From: Acorus gramineus
Lineage: Eukaryota; Streptophyta; Magnoliopsida; Acorales; Acoraceae
NCBI GenBank assembly: GCA_030737835.1
Contig: CM060847.1
Span: 25,210,438-25,274,437 of the forward strand
Length of the DNA: 64,000 bases
Reading direction: 5' to 3'
The notes under the pieces are model-generated. The model was not told where the DNA came from, did not search any database, and saw only the letters and a list, made by a program, of their open reading frames with translations. Position 1 is the stretch's first letter. The number at the start of each line of letters is the position of its first letter. Below are positions 35,401 through 47,200 of the stretch, piece after piece. The position numbers and the translations under genes are program-made.

Positions 35401-35871
35401 GGACGGAGGGGCAAATCTCGCCGGAAATGGGATTTGAAACCACCGGGGTGTAGATCGGGACCCGATCTACACTTCCTAGGTTTTGGGTTTTAAGCTTTGA
35501 GGGGTCTAAGGGCCTCAAAAGCAAGAAAAACGGAGGAGAGGAGAGAGAGGGCTCAAGGTAGGAGATGATGAATAGTGCCAGATATTTTTAGCTCACCTCT
35601 TATATAGTAAGCGACTTAAAATACCCGGATACGCCCCGGAACTACGAAATTTCAGAAACGTTACCGGAATTCAACGAAATTTTCGTGAGAGGTCTAAAAC
35701 GGCACCAGGACACCAAATATGCAGTTAGATTTCCAATCGGAGTCCTCTAACTCGGGACGATAGCTAACAGTCCAAAAATTAGCGGTTCCGATCGAAAACC
35801 GAAAAAAAAATGAAAAACTGCTAGAACGCTCCAACGGTTACCAGCAGGTTAAAAGTGACACATATATAACA
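32421..35871 (-). mobile_element. Solo LTR F (family-1)
   Basis: 3,451 bp, the longest copy, with exact TACAC duplications at 32,416-32,420 and 35,872-35,876. It shares the internal tandem duplication with element A (about 33,440-33,583 and 33,620-33,770), so F and A belong to one subgroup. GC-rich core at about 34,200-35,200. Inserted opposite to the copia element between its RNase H stop and 3' LTR. Confidence 0.94.
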
Positions 35872-35987
35872 TACACTATTATACGATTAAGTTACATTGT
35901 ACTCTTTTTCCTTCGCTTTGGTTTTTTCCCATTGGGTTTTCCAAGCAAGGTTTTAATGAGGCAATTTTCTTAGCGTGGTGGTCATCC

Positions 35988-35996
35988 AAGGGGGAG
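35988..35996 (+). promoter_or_regulatory. Polypurine tract of copia element
   Basis: AAGGGGGAG abuts the 3' LTR start TGTTGTG. The block 'gtactctttttccttcg...cccattgggttttcc' occurs twice upstream (32,339 and 35,898), once on each side of LTR F, as is usual in copia 3' regions. Confidence 0.88.
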
Positions 35997-36305
35997 TGTT
36001 GTGAATATAGTGGATAACCACCACTTCTCTAACCCATAACCTCCCCCACTCTTCAACTCCATAACCTCCCCCACTCTTCTATTCTATAACACTCCCATTA
36101 TTGTCCCACTATCTCCCCCTCACCTCTATAGACTTGTAACTCTCCACCTTTGGGATTCCTCTATGCATCCTATAAATAGAGGGGTTCTCTTTTTGTATTC
36201 TATCAACAAAATAGTGAATAAGAATCTCTCTCTACTTCTCTTCTATATGCTTGTGTGCTTTGTTTATATACTCTTATGTATTTATATTCTATTTAGTTTA
36301 CAACA
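35997..36305 (+). repeat. Copia 3' LTR
   Basis: 309 bp, TGTTGTGAATATAG...TTTACAACA, with a TATA box at 36,171-36,178. It differs from the 5' LTR by scattered substitutions and small indels. Confidence 0.95.
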
Positions 36306-36310
36306 AGGAT

Positions 36311-36835
36311 AATATTATCTTTGCCGTTTTTACCTTTTTAAAAAGTCAAACAGAGAACCAATGAAATATTGATACCTATTGGGCTTCTCAATGAAGCCTA
36401 AACTTTAGGACACATGTAGTAGGACTGTATATAAAAATCATTTTTCATTTCTCTCCTGTATATTTTTGCAGTATCTTTGTTATGAAATTAAAATAAATAC
36501 AGACAAGATTGAAACAATATTAAAATATTTTAAATATATCTCAATATTAATAGATAAGATTATTTTAAATTTTTATCATGCCTACTACGAAAAAATAAAA
36601 ACAAAAAACTCAGTTAGAGTTGACGTAACAACGCTGATCGGTTCCATGACTATTTTTTGTTAATACTAACATTGTTAGGGTTATTTTTATAAATTACCCT
36701 TTTTTAACTTGATGGATTTTGTATCCAATGGGAAAACAATTTTTAAATCCAATTTTTTTCTAAATCGTGATTTTTCAACCCAGGCAATATAAAACATAAT
36801 TTCATTTTAGGGTTTTTAGGGGCTGAAAACAAAAC
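36311..36835. other. AT-rich flank, nothing recognised
   Basis: Continues the pre-insertion sequence before the copia element (from 27,010). No coding, RNA or repeat feature is recognised. Confidence 0.6.
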
Positions 36836-37106
36836 TTTAGCCTAAATGAGCTAAACTCATGAGTCTAAACGAACGTAACTTTGTATTGATTTAATATTCG
36901 GATTTTACAAAGGAGTTGAGCCAAGCTTAATTAAGTTTTTTTATAACACAAACGAGTTGAGTTTGAACACAAAATGAAGCTCGATCAAGGTCTTGAGTCT
37001 AATCGAGCTTTAAAAATTGTTCGAGCTTGTTCATTTATCTAATTGAACGAGCCTGAACGAGCTCAAACCGAGCCGAGCCCGAGCGGCTTGGTTTGTTTAC
37101 CAGCGT
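36836..37106. mobile_element. Decayed element with GAGC/CGAGC motifs
   Basis: Dense short motifs ('cgagcct', 'cgagct', 'gagccgagcccgagc') end at 'ggcttggtttgtttaccagc'. Such subterminal motifs are usual in plant hAT-type elements. No clear partner terminus or target duplication is visible, so this is only a suggestion. Confidence 0.3.
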
Positions 37107-37151
37107 ACATGTGAGTTTGAGAGAAAGGGAGAGTGACATGTGTGTTGGAGT

Positions 37152-37802
37152 TAGGCTTGTCAACGGGTCGGGTCCGGGTCGGGTTGAGGTGCACCTGGAC
37201 CCAACCCATTTGATTGTCGGGTCCTTCGTATCGGGTCCATATTGGGTCTCGGGTCGAGTCGGGTCGGGTCGGGTCGACCCATTAATAAGCTCGGGCCAGA
37301 CAAAGAGAGATCGAAGAACTTCTTAAGGGCCTACAATAGTTTCATTTTTTTCTTTTTAATAGAGACTAGTGTATTATAAATAGTTCCTCACTATTTTGAT
37401 TTTTTAATGTTATATGAGGGAACATTTGGAATACGGTTTAGATTATTATGCTTTTATGTGAAATCAAAAGGTTGTAAAAATATTTCAAATGTTTAAAATT
37501 TTAAATGGTTATTCAATATTTAGTTATAAATATTTAGTTGAATCATGAGTGTTGGGTTGGATCATAAAAAAAAAAATCACATAGTATTTGGATTGGTCAA
37601 TCGGGTCTATCGAGTCCATAGGATCGGGTCGGGGTCGACCCAGACCCGACACATTTTGATTGTCGGGTCCTTCAGATTGGATATTTACGCTTTTTATCAG
37701 GTCGGGTTCGGGTCAAGTCCGGGTCAAGACCTGATTGGGAAGGGCCCACAACCCGGATCACCCATTATAGGTAGGTTCGGCCCGTCAACCGTTCAAAGCC
37801 TA
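37152..37802. mobile_element. Possible non-autonomous hAT-like element with GGGTC repeats
   Basis: Starts TAGGCTTGTCAACGGG and ends in the complement of TAGGCTTTGAACGG. Both ends hold dense GGGTC/GACCC motifs (37,165-37,280 and 37,600-37,770), and the block 'tttgattgtcgggtcctt' occurs in both. The flanking 8-mers do not match, so the insertion is old or the boundaries are approximate. Confidence 0.45.
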
Positions 37803-38089
37803 ACGACCGAGCATCATTTCAAGTCAGTAAATCCAGAACTTAATTTTTGAATCAGGAATCATCAATTGTTGATTCCCTAAATCTACACAGATATATTAAA
37901 TCTGGAGTCATCATAGATCTGATCCTTTAAAATCACAATAATATATCTTGGATATGGAATTAATTACCAATCGATCCACAAAATCCCAACAAATTGTGTA
38001 TTTCTAAAGGAACATGACTATAGATCCAAAAAATCCCAACAATAACACATAATTTATCCCTAGAATTTTGGATCACATCACATTCGTCT

Positions 38090-38335
38090 GATGGGAGAAG
38101 GATCCCCGTAAAATTTTATGGTTTGACTGAGAACACTATAAATAGGGAATGAGTTCTTCCTATGGAGGGATGTGAAATTCTTTTTAAGAATAACTCTAGT
38201 TGTGCATTCTACTGACTTAAGCGTCGGAGAGTCTTCCGCAGATCACCCCCAACCCTAGACGTTCAAGAAAGAGGAGCGCTGACGACGTCTAGGAAGACAT
38301 CAGGAGTAGCTGAGCTTATGAATCTTGACGACCCA
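38090..38335 (+). mobile_element. LTR fragment of Tat/Ogre appearance
   Basis: A TATAAATA box (38,137-38,144) is followed by 'gaatgagttcttcctatgg' and, about 80 nt later, by 'ctgacttaagcgtcggaga' and 'cacccccaaccctagacg'. The string 'GACTTGAGCGTCGGAG...CCCC.ACC' is typical of the R/U5 part of Tat-lineage gypsy LTRs. No LTR ends or internal region are seen. Assigned from memory of the family. Confidence 0.45.
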
Positions 38336-38394
38336 AACCCGATTAGTCACTTTTTGTCCCTCCATGATTATTAATCATGCATTCAACATGAAAC

Positions 38395-38893
38395 AACAAG
38401 AAAACACCTCTGCACGTGTGGTTATTTTGGCTGTTTATCTTCTCTTGTCCTTTACATTTCTGTCTTCTATCTTCCAAAATATTTAACCCCACTTTCAAAA
38501 AAAAAAAAAAAAAATAAAGCGAAAAATCCATATAATCCCCCTGAATTTTCTTAAAATCTATATAACCCCCTGAAAACACCTAATAAATCCAAATAACCCC
38601 CTGAATAAAATTTACGTTTTCAAATGTTGAATATTTTGTAAATATTATATTTGATTAACCCTGATAGAAAACACAATATACTAAAAAAAATCCTACAATA
38701 TGTTAAAAATGTGAAAAATTTTCTATGAATGTTGATTTTACTCATCCATATAGGGTTTTTAGGGATTATTTAGATTTATTAAATGTTTTTAGGATATTAT
38801 ATGAATTTTAAGAAAATTTAAGGGGTTATATAAATTTCAAGGGTTCTATAGATTTTTCCCATAAAAAAAAAAAACAAGAAAACACCTCTGCAC
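38395..38893. repeat. Foldback element between 21-bp direct repeats
   Basis: An exact 21-bp repeat ('aacaagaaaacacctctgca' plus C) lies at 38,395-38,415 and 38,873-38,893. Inside, 38,519-38,860 is a foldback: 'gaaaaatccatataatcc' at the left is mirrored by 'ttctatagatttttccc' at the right, with 'ATAACCCCCTG' units in the arms. It is related to the elements at 38,947 and 42,576. Confidence 0.7.
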
Positions 38894-38946
38894 TTGGGTA
38901 CGGGAGTGGAAGGAGGGTCATAGACACGGTCTTACTTAAAGAAAAA

Positions 38947-39859
38947 GGGAAAAATCCATATAACCCCCCTATAATCTGGCCTAAATCCATATAACCCCCT
39001 ACAATTTTTATAAATCCATATAACCCTCTGTAATCACCTCTCTATATCCATAGAACCTCCTCCGTCTGCCTTCCGTCCGTCTGGTTAACGGGGTAGGGGG
39101 TTATATAGATTTATGATAGATTACAGGGGGTTACATGGATTTTTCTTATTTTTTTTAATTATTTTCTTTATACGTGGTTTAAAAATTGAGTTGTTTAATA
39201 TTTATTTTTGAATTTTTTTTAAGATACTATGCACCTTTAATTTTAATAAAAGAAAAATGTTTATTCGAATCATAAACACATACAAGATCACCCATCAAAG
39301 AGATAGAAGTAAAAGAGAATGAATTTTGTAACAAAAAGTATATAACATCAACCAACAAAATTTCAAAAATGCGAATTATGTTTTTATTAAATCTTGGGGC
39401 ACCTTTTGTATTAGTGTCATGAGTGAATTTTGTTGGGGATAAACTATACGTGGAGGAGTAATTTTGAGTTCTTTTTTGAAATATCAAAAGATAAAGTATA
39501 TATCTCTTTTACTTCTATCTTTTTGGTGGATGATCTTGTATGTGTTTATGATCTTAATAACCCTTTTTCTTTTATTAAAATTAAAGGTGCGTGGTATCTT
39601 GAAAAAAAATTCAAAAGTAAATGTTAAACAGCTCAATTTTTAAACCACATGTAAAGAAAATAAATAAATAAATAAATGAGAAAAATCCATATAACCCCCT
39701 GTAATATGTCATAAATCCATATAACCCTCTGCCCCGTTAAACAAACGGACGGAAGACAGACGGATGGGGTTTTATGGATATAGAGGAGTGACGGTTTTAT
39801 GGATTTATGAAAATTGCAGTGGGTTATATGAATTTAGGGGGGTTATATGGATTTTTCCC
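38947..39859. mobile_element. Long-armed foldback transposon, Mutator-like
   Basis: A 913-bp element whose first and last 23 bases are perfect inverted copies (GGGAAAAATCCATATAACCC and three more C). The inverted similarity extends for about 375-450 bp per arm, leaving almost no loop. Each arm contains a smaller palindrome of about 200 bp with 'ccataTAACCCCCTG' units. Flanks are the 9-bp direct repeat AAAGAAAAA (38,938-38,946 and 39,860-39,868). Nine-base duplications with long inverted repeats suggest Mutator-like MITEs. The duplication is low-complexity, so it is supportive but not proof. No transposase is present. Confidence 0.75.
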
Positions 39860-39868
39860 AAAGAAAAA

Positions 39869-41101
39869 ATATAAAAAAAAAATCAATGTTGACGTAGTAA
39901 TGCTGATGATCTAATCTTATCTCGTGCCAGCAATTAAAGATCAATATTAAAATATAAAAAATTAGGATATTTTTTTAGAAGGATAAGGATTCACGCTGTC
40001 CCTTATAGTCTCAATTACAATTCATCATTTAAAAAAAAAAATCATACATTTATTATTTAAAATAAATGTTGTTATATGAAATAAAATATATGCTGATATA
40101 TATTAACATATTTTTTTCATGGTGAAAAAATGAAAAAGAATTTGGGTTATATAGCATAATAGAACTTCATATACTATAATAGTACAATATATATTACATT
40201 ATCATAGTTTTTGGAGTTACAAAACTGACTGTAAAACGGACTGAGTGTATCAGTGTTCTTTTTAGAAAGAAAAATGATATGTCCAACATTAAAAGTACTG
40301 TAGTCCGCACAGTTCACATTATTTTATTTTAAAAAATATAGTCTCGTCCATTGAATTACATATTATTATAAAAGACAAAGTACGTAGTAAGATACATTAG
40401 TATAATATTTTTAAAATAATTTTTTAAAATTTTTATACACTGCGATAAGCCGATAACGTAATATATGCCGCGACGTTAGAGATCACTTTTGATTTGTAGA
40501 TGAGCTTAGAAAAAGGATTAAGATTATAATAAGTGTCAATTCCAATCCCAAACATATTTTGATCGTGTTTTTATTTCTTAAAAATTCACATTATCTCATC
40601 TAATTAAATATAAAGTTTTACATTAGATGAAATATACATTTCAATGAATTGAACAAGATCATTTATACAAAATGTAAAATTATTCTAAAAAAATTACAAA
40701 TAAAATAGAAGGGGGCTAATCGAGGTATATTACACAGAAAATTTTCATCTCATCATTTACTTATAGAAAATCCTATCAATACGTGCATATCAAAATGTAT
40801 TAAAAGTATTTTTATCAATACTTTTTTTTATTAATAAAAAAATTTTGTGCTCTTTTATAAACATATGTCTTTCATTTATACAGATACGGGTACATAAAAA
40901 TTCTGTCATTATTAAAAGAATCGAGTAGAAACATGTTTTGGGCAAGTCCTCTCGCAATCCCACGCCGGACGGGAGTCCATAAAACGACAAAAGCATCCGC
41001 GATAGACAAAGCTTGTCCTCATCCATTGCCCCCACTTTATTGCATGATAAAAAACAAAAACAACATATATTGATCCTCCCCATCTTTATCACATGATCAT
41101 G

Positions 41102-41106
<5 letters not shown>
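39869..41106. other. AT-rich upstream region of the mARC gene
   Basis: No gene is recognised. The minus-strand frame at 40,790-41,281 overlaps the first exon antisense and looks spurious. The region should contain the mARC promoter, but no convincing TATA box stands at a fixed distance from the start codon. Confidence 0.5.
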
Positions 41107-41138
<32 letters not shown>

Positions 41139-41201
41139 AATAAGCAGTCATTCCAAAGCGTACTACCTTGAAAACAGAGACTCTCAGAGAGAGAGAGAGA
41201 G
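41107..41201 (+). promoter_or_regulatory. Probable 5' UTR with GA repeats of mARC
   Basis: An (AG)n tract at 41,107-41,134 and a second GA run at 41,189-41,201 directly before ATG. GA/CT microsatellites are common in plant 5' UTRs and core promoters. The transcription start cannot be fixed from the sequence. Confidence 0.5.
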
Positions 41202-44200
41202 ATGGAGAAGGCCTCGTCTCTGTTGTCCTCCATATTTGGAGGGGGGGCCCCTATTGAACCCTCGGCGACGGTCTCTTCCATCTTCGTCTACCCAATCAAA
41301 TCTTGCCGTGGTTTATCGGTTCCTCAAGCCTGTGTTGTCTCCACCGGTAATTTTTTTTTCTTTTTAATATATATATGTATAATATATATCAAGGTTCGGC
41401 TGTGTTTTCTTTTTAAAATTTGTCTTCTTGAAGCGGATTTTGATATCATGGTTGGTATCTGAATCACATGGCTACCTTCAAAATGGTTGACAATGACTAG
41501 GTTACTCATTTCCATTTTTTTAATTTTCTTTCTTTTATGCTTTGTTGATTTTCTGGCGCAATTGGACATTGTGGTGGAATGCGTTTGTGCTTCCTGTTTT
41601 ATTTGGCTCTATTTCTTCTTGTTTATAATGTGTGGCAGCATTTAGAAATGGAAAAACAACTTTTGACTTCAAGATACTATTGAAATTTGATTTTTGGGAA
41701 GCTTGCTTTTGCTGGATTCGCTCTTTTTTTTTTTTTAACATAAAGTTGTGATCATTTAAGGTAAGGCCATCAAAAAGCCCGGGCCCGAAAGCCCGCCCTG
41801 CCCGGCCCGTTCAGGAGACGGGCTGGGCTCAAGCCTCACTCTGAGGCCCGCAGGTGCAGGCATGTGGGTAGGACCTGGGCTTGGATTTTTTTTGCTCCGG
41901 GCCAGCCTGGCCCGTTCCTGCAGGCTTGAGCCTACGGCGGGGCTGGCCCGGCCTGACCCGTTTCTGATGCCTAATTTGAGGAGTTTGAAAACATCATGGG
42001 CAGACATAAGGGGGGCGGATTGGGGCCTGGGACCCCCCAAGCTATGGGTCGATTTGTCAACATATACAGATGGGTAATAATTTAAATGAGTGGGTTTGTA
42101 ATATGAGAGTGTTATATCCAGTTTTGTTTGTTTCCCGATTGATTTTTTATAGAAAATGAAATACATGTTTATATGAAATAAATGCATATATTTCATTTAT
42201 ATTTTTTTATGATAGTGTACCGGGAGATATTGAAATATATACTGAGTTAGTCAATTTTATATACTGCGTTAGGTGTGGCGAATGCAAATGGGATTGCAAA
42301 ATAGAATGAGTGTATTAGTGCCCATTGAAAATTTTGAGATTTGGAGTGGTGTGTCTTTTTAAAATAAAATTGTGAAAAACTTTGTTTTCAAGGGAACACT
42401 CGAATCTGGTTTTGAAGAGTTGAAAAGTCATTGATTTGGCTTCTTTTTTTTCAAGAATTTTGTGTTAAAATCTCTTCCCAAAATACATGCTTTAAGGATA
42501 TCCTTGTATATTTTTATGATTAGTTATTTTCTTAAAATTCATTTTTTTGCAATTTTTGAAACTTCATCTTTTTAAGGGAAAAATGCATATACCCTCCTGA
42601 AATTTGGTTAATATCACCCCTTTTTTTTTCTAAAAATCCATATAACCCCTGAAATTTTCCATGGTTAAACAAAAAGGCCCCTGAGTTAAATTACCGTCAA
42701 TTAGGTAGAATATTCGTGGAATATTCTATTACTTAACATCACTTTAAAATTATATATTCATATAACCCCCTGAAAGATTGCAAATATACATATCAATCCC
42801 TCATTTTTCAGAATATTCATATAATCCCCTAAAATTACTCATTTAATTCAAATTACCCCCTACCATTATCCAGTTAAAACTTGTGTGTGGTTAACCTTAC
42901 AATAAATAATAATTTATTCTTAACACATTGAGGAAGACACACAGTGGGATATTTGGGCATTTGATCATTTAGATTATATTGAAGTTTTCTTAAATCTCAT
43001 GAGATTATTTAGATAAACACATTTTCAATACCTTTAGATGGATAGAATATACCCAGAATATTTTTAAAAATTTGATAGAAAATAAACTTACCCAAACTAT
43101 TTATTAAATTTAGGGAAAAACCCAAATAACCCCCTGTAAACTATCTGAAATCCACATAAGCCCTTGACCTTTCCTGCGATCCATATAACTCCCTGAAAAT
43201 ACCTATGTAAATCTAAATAACCCCCTGAGTTGAACTTCCATTAACAATCGAGTAAGATTATGCGAATATTCTATTTTGTTAAACCTGACTGAAAATACAG
43301 TATATTAGAAAACCTCTACAATTTCTTAAAAATGTGAAAAATCTTATGTACATGATGATTTTCACCCTTTGGGTAGATTATAAAACCTTATCTAGAAAGG
43401 TAAAATCCTCATTTACAGATATTTTTTCGCATTTTTAACACATTGTAATTTGTAAGTGGTTTTTTATATATTATGTTTTTAGCTACGGTTAACCAGATAG
43501 AATATTCAGAGAATAATCCTAATGTGTCAACAAAAATTTAACTCAGGGGGCTATTTGGATTTACATAGGTGTTTTCAAGGGATTAATGGACTTTAGGAAA
43601 AGTCAGGGGGTTATGTGAATTTCATTCAGTTTACAGGGGTTATTTGGGTTTTAATAGAAAACAAACTCAGGGGCCTAAATCATTATCCATGAGAAAATAT
43701 AGGGGTTTATATGGATATTCAGAAAAATGAGGGGTCAACATGGATATTCACAATAGGGGGTTATATGCATTTTTTCAATAAATGTGGGTGAAAGTGATGA
43801 GGGTAAAAATGTAATTTAACCATGTGGGGTTAAGTTAATCACACCCTAGTTTACTTAACGGCAGGAGGGATATTAATATAATCCAAACAATCAAGGGGTT
43901 ATACGGATTTTCAGAAAAAGGAGGGGTTGATATTGATATAAGCAAACTTTCAGGGGGCTATATATATTTTCCCCTTTTTGTAATTTTTTATTTTTTGGCT
44001 ATGATGGATATAATGGGATTTCAATATTTGTTCTTAGATCTTCTATAATTTATTCCAGATCATTAAATAAGGGAAAAGAAGTAAAATATTTTTTGACCTG
44101 AGTCATTGTTACTTCAAGGACTCAGGCATTATCTAAGTATTTTAATTTTGTCTTATCCCTTGCTCCCCCTCCTCCCCCCCCCCCCCCCCCCCCCCCCCCT

Positions 44201-47200
44201 TTCCCCCCGTTCTCTAATTACTTGTTCCGCCCCTAGGAAACATGTTTTGGTTGATAATGCTTTTGTTGGAATAAAATCCAAACATTTTTCTAAATGCTAT
44301 GTAATACCACTATTGGTACTTTTTTGTACACATAGGCACACACAAACCCAACTACCGTGTTTAGTTTTTTTTTTTTTTTTTTTAATTATGAATGATTTGA
44401 CCCATCTAAAAGCAACATGGTATTTAGTTAGTTCATGATTTTGTTTTTGCTAGATTTTTTATGCAATTAAGCTAATGGTGGATTAGGTTCTTAGAGAACT
44501 AAGACTTTGTCTTTGTCAATGCTTTCCAATATAACCAAGCCTTGTTTCTGTGAATGTTTAGCGTAGAAGAACATTTGATCATCATTGGGATTTTTTAGTT
44601 TTTTATAACCAAAAGGCTTTAGTTCCCTTGTTTATTCTTAAGCTTTGGGCATTCTCTTTCTTTTAATAAATTGAAGGTTGAATACCTACCTTTTTTATAA
44701 AAAAAAAGTGGAGTGCCTTATTTTTTTAGTTTCTGTTTCACACACACAATACTAAACGTCTATTCCATGTTTTATCCATTTGGTTTTGATTGGTTAGACG
44801 GTTTTAGTTTATTGGGGTTCTTCATTATAATTTCATGCAACTTTCCAACATTGAAGTGGATTTGCACTTTCCAATTTATATGTTTTTGGTGAAATTTAGA
44901 TGCAATAAAATAATTTGGAGTGATTAATTTTTTATTCTCACTTTAGTTTTTTCATAGGAACATTCAAAGAAACCAAGGTTGTATTTAATCAGTTTTTACT
45001 CTCAATGGTATGATCACCCCTCCAGAAGCATCGCGGTTCATTGTTCAAATGGTAGGTTTATTCCTTCCAATTTTTCTTGGTTTTGTTCTTGGTGAATGCC
45101 ACTATGAGGAATAGGATTATGCTTTAAATTTATCATGGTTCTGTTCATGGTGAATTTTGATCCGGTGGCACAATATTGACTTAAACTTTGTTGTTTCTAT
45201 TTCATCATCTCCACACACACAAACGTACCTAGTCTGAGATCCCAAGTTTTAATTAGTTTTGATTATAAACAAATATGGCCAGCAATAAAGTTTGGTGAAG
45301 TGCTTGACAACCTCTGACGCGTTTGGCCATTTTGGCTGAAGTGCTCAACAACACTTATGCCTTTTGCTAGGGTGCCAACAGTGCATTCTGCCATTCAGGC
45401 TTAAGTGCTCAACAATGCTTTTATCTTTCGGTGAGGGCGCTCAACAACGCATTTGACTGTTCAGGCCTAAGTGCTCAATAACACGTCTGCTTTTTTACTG
45501 GGACACCCAACAACACAATTCATGGTTCCAACATAAGTGCTAATCAACTCTTCTGTTATTCGGCTCAGAGTTTTAATGTGGTTCATCAGAAGAACCAGTT
45601 TCAAAAGAGCCAAGGGATGCAATTTATTCAGGAATTTTTAGTAAAATACATGCAGCGTAACACATTATTTTCCCAAATCCATGCTATCTTACGGTCCAAG
45701 GATTCATACCTTCTTATCTATCAGAGTTTTGACTTCTAGGAATTATTGCTATCATTATGATGGAAGCACTGATCCATAGTTGTTCATCTTGCTTAATCAT
45801 TTTTTTTATTGTCAGACTTCGTCCAGCTCTCCCTAGTAATGAATTGTTGAAGCATTCCCTTTTACAGAGCATTTACTTGGCTTTTCACGCACTGACACTC
45901 ATTTGTGTATTGACCAAAGTCATCGAAGAAGGCATAATGCTTGCTCTTTCCCTTGTGCTCACATGTGCTTTGATCGGTTGAGGGGGTGGAAAATCCAGTG
46001 ATATTTTTTCTAATGATGATGATTAAGACTTTCCGTGTTGATTTGTGGTTCACAGAGGCTGTTTGTTCTTCAGAGAGAACATATCCATTTGCCCTGGCCA
46101 GAGGCTCCATGCTCTTCAGGCGAGCATACCCATTAGGCCTGGACAGGATGTCAGCCATATCTGATGGGGGTTTGTTGATGAGAAATTGGTAGAGCTTAGG
46201 GGTCGAGTTAGACCAAATCTAAATGTCATGGTCACCATTTTGCTATTACAAGCTTCTATTTGGGACATCACTAAATTGAATCCAATTAGATAATCTTTTA
46301 ATCTTTCACCCTCCATATTTTCATGCTAAAGAGTGACATCTCCTTCTTTCACCTCATGTGGTAGTGGTAGATGTTTTGAGCAATGAGAGGTTTACATAAT
46401 TTTGTGATGTTGGGAATGGATCCTTTTTTTTAAGCTTGAGTGGAACGCAATACATTGCAACATGTCTTTGCCTCCCTCCAATGCTTTATGGTATTCCACT
46501 AGATCTTTCTTGCCTTCGTATATCCGGAGTTTGGGTGTCACAAAGGAGTAGCCCTGATGTCTTTGATCAAAGTAGTTCGTGTGATCTCTTTCATCGCTTG
46601 CAGGACCAGATATATGGTGTCTGCCCCTTCAGCACTTTCTGATTCAACTCCTCCAGTAATTCTTCATTCAGCTGGCCATCTGCCACTTGACCTTTTTGTT
46701 GGATTTAATAGGGGACTCTTTCCTGTGCCTGCAGATTGAGCACTGATCAGTATTAGTTTGGCTCATGCGGGCCAAGTCATTAACCCCTTACATTGTAGGG
46801 CCTTATGAATCTGTCAAATCTGGCTTTCAGAGCCTTGTTTTCATGGGCTAGCTCAGTCATGACTTTCTTTTGTTCTTCAGCTGCTATGGTGGCCTCTTCC
46901 AGGCATTGGAGGAGCCGCACCATGTAGGGAGGAATATGGACATTTCTCGTGATGGGAGGCCTTGACACGAATTTCATCCTGCCCCCAAGTTTATTCTTGC
47001 ATTTATGTCATTCACTAGCCATTGCCTCCAAATGGTGAGTGTGAGATGGCCTTTTGTTGCATATTCCATAGATGATGCCATACTGAGTGTGAGATTGCCT
47101 CCAAATGGTGAGTTTGAGGACCTATTTAAAAGTTATCTTTTGACTTTTCAATGTAGAAGCATTCCATTAATGGATTTTAATGGATTTTTTCTACCAGTAC

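Larger units (their letters stand above)
27016..36305 (+). mobile_element. Ty1/copia retrotransposon with nested solo LTR F
   Basis: Two short LTRs (305 and 309 bp), primer site, repeat-rich leader, decayed gag, pol in three frames, polypurine tract and exact AGGAT duplications (27,011-27,015 and 36,306-36,310). The domain order protease-integrase-RT-RNase H marks the copia superfamily. Removing LTR F leaves about 5.8 kb. Multiple frameshifts and deletions make it inactive. Confidence 0.95.

Noticed and set aside
40790..41281. 163-codon minus-strand frame overlapping mARC exon 1
   Set aside because: Low-complexity Ser/Leu runs arise from the GA microsatellites; no recognisable domain; antisense to a solid exon.
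44106..44438. 110-codon frame with a Pro run
   Set aside because: Caused by a 26-C homopolymer inside intron 1; no other coding signal.
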